DNA of 15,080 nt from Candidatus Methanodesulfokora sp. Its GTDB lineage: Archaea; Korarchaeota; Korarchaeia; Korarchaeales; Korarchaeaceae. Within the stretch, counting starts at the first letter, position 1, and each line of letters opens with the position of its first letter. The position numbers and the translations under genes are program-made. Below are positions 14,011-15,080 of this stretch, piece by piece. The stretch is from contig JAGDWR010000093.1 in NCBI GenBank assembly GCA_023269865.1, positions 5,911 through 20,990 on the forward strand, in the 5' to 3' direction. A model generated the notes under the pieces. That model was not told the origin of the DNA. It searched no databases and was given only the letters and a program-made list of their open reading frames with translations.

Positions 14011-14253
14011 GCCACGGTCAGTAGTTTCAAGAACAGATTTAAATAGACGTGAGTAGTGACACTTCTAAGGAGTGCTCCAGATGTGGGAAGATTAATGCCC
14101 CGAAGGGAGCACCAGTGAACCTTCAGATGGAGGGTCTTTCCCCAAGCTTGAAGCTAATGAGGGCTTGGAGTGGGTTCAACCCTGACAGGGGATGATGAGA
14201 GCTCCGATGAACTCGAGAGGAGCCCTAGGCTGGGTGAATCCCAAGGGCGACAT
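14011..14253 (+). mobile_element. TnpB-derived remnant, copy 2 (inverted relative to copy 1)
   Basis: A plus-strand copy of the element at 3063-3305. From GTG 14049 a 48-codon frame reads through TSKECSRCGKINAPKGAPVN and LQMEGLSPSLKLMRAWSGF to a TGA at 14193. Shifting +1 after GF continues TLTGDDESSDELERSPRL, the expected acidic TnpB tail. The internal deletion and the shift are the same as in copy 1. The core 14070-14190 is 120/121 identical to copy 1, whereas the sides align only loosely. A TTTAAATA box (14038-14045) precedes the core at nearly the same distance as in copy 1. Within the core, CCAAGC and GCTTGG (14143-14168 region) can form a 6-bp stem. Not an active transposase; a non-autonomous element or an RNA gene derived from one is possible. 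Confidence 0.72.
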
Positions 14254-14312
14254 ATGTCTAAGATTGTGTAGCCCAGAACTCTTCTTGTATCTGCTTAAAT
14301 TCCCACTTTTAA

Positions 14313-14345
14313 ATGCCTTCTTCTACGCGAGAAAGGCATAAATTT
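14313..14345 (+). promoter_or_regulatory. TATA box and overlapping palindrome ahead of the nicotinamidase gene
   Basis: GCATAAATTT (14336-14345) is centred 25 nt before the ATG at 14366, a leaderless arrangement. ATGCCTT (14313-14319) and AAGGCAT (14333-14339) form perfect 7-bp inverted arms around a 13-nt centre that contains CGCG. The right arm runs into the TATA box, where a bound repressor would block TBP. The TATA assignment is reasonable; operator function is inferred. Confidence 0.5.
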
Positions 14346-14365
14346 GGCAGGTTTAGGAACTTCCT

Positions 14366-14944
14366 ATGAGACTAGCTGTGACTGTGAATTCCTGCCTTAT
14401 TGTTGTAGATGTGCAGAGAGATTTCATGCCAGGAGGAGCTCTTCCTGTTCCTCAGGGAGATTCCGTTATAAGCCCGTTAAACAGTTTAATTGAACTCTTC
14501 TCGTCCAAAGGGCTTCCTATTGTATTTACGAGAGACTGGCATCCGAGGGATCATATCTCCTTTGTAGATAGGGGAGGACCTTGGCCGCCTCATTGTGTGA
14601 TTAACAGCGAAGGTGCTGAATTTCATCCTAATTTGATAATCCCTCCAAAAGCTATAATAGTGTCGAAGGGAACTAATAGAGATAGAGAAGCATATTCTGG
14701 CTTTCAGGGAACAGATCTTCACAGCATATTGCTGGAGAAGGGTGTGAAGAGGTTGTTTGTAGGAGGGGTTGCGACGGAGTACTGCGTCAAATCCACTGTA
14801 ATAGATGCGCTAGAGATAGGATTTGAAACTATTGTCGTGGAGGAGGCAGTCAAGGGAATAAATAAGAGGGATGAGCTATCTGCAAAGGAGGAGATGATAG
14901 ATCATGGAGCCATCTTGGTGAAGATAGATGAGATAAAGCTCTGA
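14366..14944 (+). CDS. pncA: Nicotinamidase (isochorismatase-like hydrolase)
   Basis: Hydrolyses nicotinamide to nicotinate and ammonia, the first step of NAD salvage by the Preiss-Handler route. The catalytic triad is visible: Asp15 in VDVQRDF, Lys101 in SKGTNRD and Cys140 in GVATEYCVKST. The metal ligands Asp57, His59 and His63 lie in TRDWHPRDHISF, and GGPWPPHC is the nicotinamidase-type substrate block that separates it from isochorismatase and other cysteine hydrolases. At 192 residues the length is normal. The gene stands alone between TnpB remnant copy 2 and a convergent tRNA-Arg. Its promoter carries a palindrome over the TATA box, so NAD-status control is conceivable but unproven. Confidence 0.94.
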   Translation: MRLAVTVNSCLIVVDVQRDFMPGGALPVPQGDSVISPLNSLIELFSSKGLPIVFTRDWHPRDHISFVDRGGPWPPHCVINSEGAEFHPNLIIPPKAIIVSKGTNRDREAYSGFQGTDLHSILLEKGVKRLFVGGVATEYCVKSTVIDALEIGFETIVVEEAVKGINKRDELSAKEEMIDHGAILVKIDEIKL

Positions 14945-14975
14945 CATAATTCTCTAAAAAAGCATTTACCTAAAA

Positions 14976-15051
14976 CGGGCCCGGCGGGACTTGAACCCGC
15001 GACCTACGGCTCCGGAAGCCGCCGCTCTAATCCTTGCTGAGCTACGGGCCC
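14976..15051 (-). tRNA. tRNA-Arg (anticodon CCG)
   Basis: A 76-nt cloverleaf on the minus strand. The acceptor arms GGGCCCG and CGGGCCC pair perfectly over 7 bp. The D arm is GCTC-AGCAAGGATTA-GAGC. The anticodon stem GCGGC/GCCGT (with one G-U closing pair) holds the loop TTCCGGA, so the anticodon is CCG, reading CGG. The T arm GCGGG/CCCGC carries TTCAAGT. The discriminator is G, CCA is not encoded, and there is no intron. It converges on the nicotinamidase gene. Confidence 0.95.
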
Positions 15052-15080
15052 TTAACATTAGTTTTAAACTCAGTGTATCC

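Noticed and set aside
13847..14056. 69-codon plus-strand frame downstream of the HemK-like gene
   Set aside because: It is antisense to the small Cys/His gene, which has better motif and promoter support, and its own translation shows no family likeness.
14049..14195. A functional 48-residue zinc peptide from TnpB remnant copy 2
   Set aside because: Only one Cys pair is left, the frame ends at the shift, and copy 1 has no matching start codon; the nucleotide-level conservation is explained better by RNA or DNA than by protein.
3063..14253. Genomic island or integrated element bounded by the inverted TnpB remnants
   Set aside because: The enclosed genes are core archaeal housekeeping genes in conserved order, with no integrase, no direct repeats and no foreign composition.
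14191..14260. C/D box sRNA starting at GATGATGAG after the TnpB core
   Set aside because: A C-box-like motif is present, but no convincing D box and terminal stem follow, and copy 1 lacks the motif at the matching place.
1..15080. CRISPR array or tandem repeats
   Set aside because: No regularly spaced repeats were seen anywhere on reading through the window.

Overview
This is a 15 kb stretch of an archaeal chromosome, almost entirely made of conserved housekeeping genes. Archaeal origin follows from the gene set: CDP-archaeol synthase, RadA with a helix-hairpin-helix domain, RNase P subunit Rnp4, Nep1, archaeal-type NusG/Spt5, UPF0179, and TATA-type promoters 25-27 nt ahead of start codons. 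AGA/AGG and ATA dominate the Arg and Ile codons, which is common in thermophiles. FtsZ followed by SecE, NusG, L11, L1 and L10 rules out typical Crenarchaeota. Korarchaeota or another deep thermophilic lineage is my best guess, but that is an inference.

Layout. Positions 1-1366 hold the 3' half of valS on the plus strand. It meets a minus-strand operon convergently: nep1, then rnp4, then a HAD phosphatase (3005 to 1359). Next come a TnpB-derived remnant (copy 1, minus) and tRNA-Ala(UGC) (minus). The plus-strand operon ftsZ-secE-nusG-rpl11-rpl1-rpl10 follows (3579-7352). It carries cell division, secretion, transcription elongation and ribosomal stalk genes, and no rpl12 follows rpl10. A minus-strand operon then reads from 9315 down to 7392: a small P-loop ATPase, carS and radA. 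A divergent UPF0179 gene lies at 9492. After about 300 nt with no gene come rtcB and an FKBP-type prolyl isomerase (minus). Divergent from rtcB are ksgA and a HemK-like methyltransferase (plus). A 58-residue Cys/His protein lies on the minus strand at 13801-13977. The window closes with TnpB remnant copy 2 (plus), a nicotinamidase gene (plus) and tRNA-Arg(CCG) (minus).

How the genes fit together. Most of the window serves RNA and protein synthesis: ValRS, two tRNAs, rRNA modification (Nep1, KsgA), tRNA maturation and ligation (Rnp4, RtcB), translation-factor methylation (the HemK-like enzyme), ribosomal proteins, NusG and a chaperone-type isomerase. Lipid synthesis (CarS), recombination (RadA), division (FtsZ), secretion (SecE) and NAD salvage (nicotinamidase) complete it. 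First genes of transcripts often look leaderless, with a TATA box about 26 nt before the start codon. Internal genes usually carry a GGTGAT Shine-Dalgarno, often overlapping the upstream stop codon.

The most unusual feature is a pair of inverted TnpB-derived sequences, 10.8 kb apart. They share a 121-nt core with one mismatch, while the sequence on both sides of the core has diverged heavily. Both have the same internal deletion and the same frameshift, and both keep a TTTAAATA box at a similar distance upstream. That pattern fits a deleted IS605-type element whose core has been homogenised or is held constant at the RNA level.
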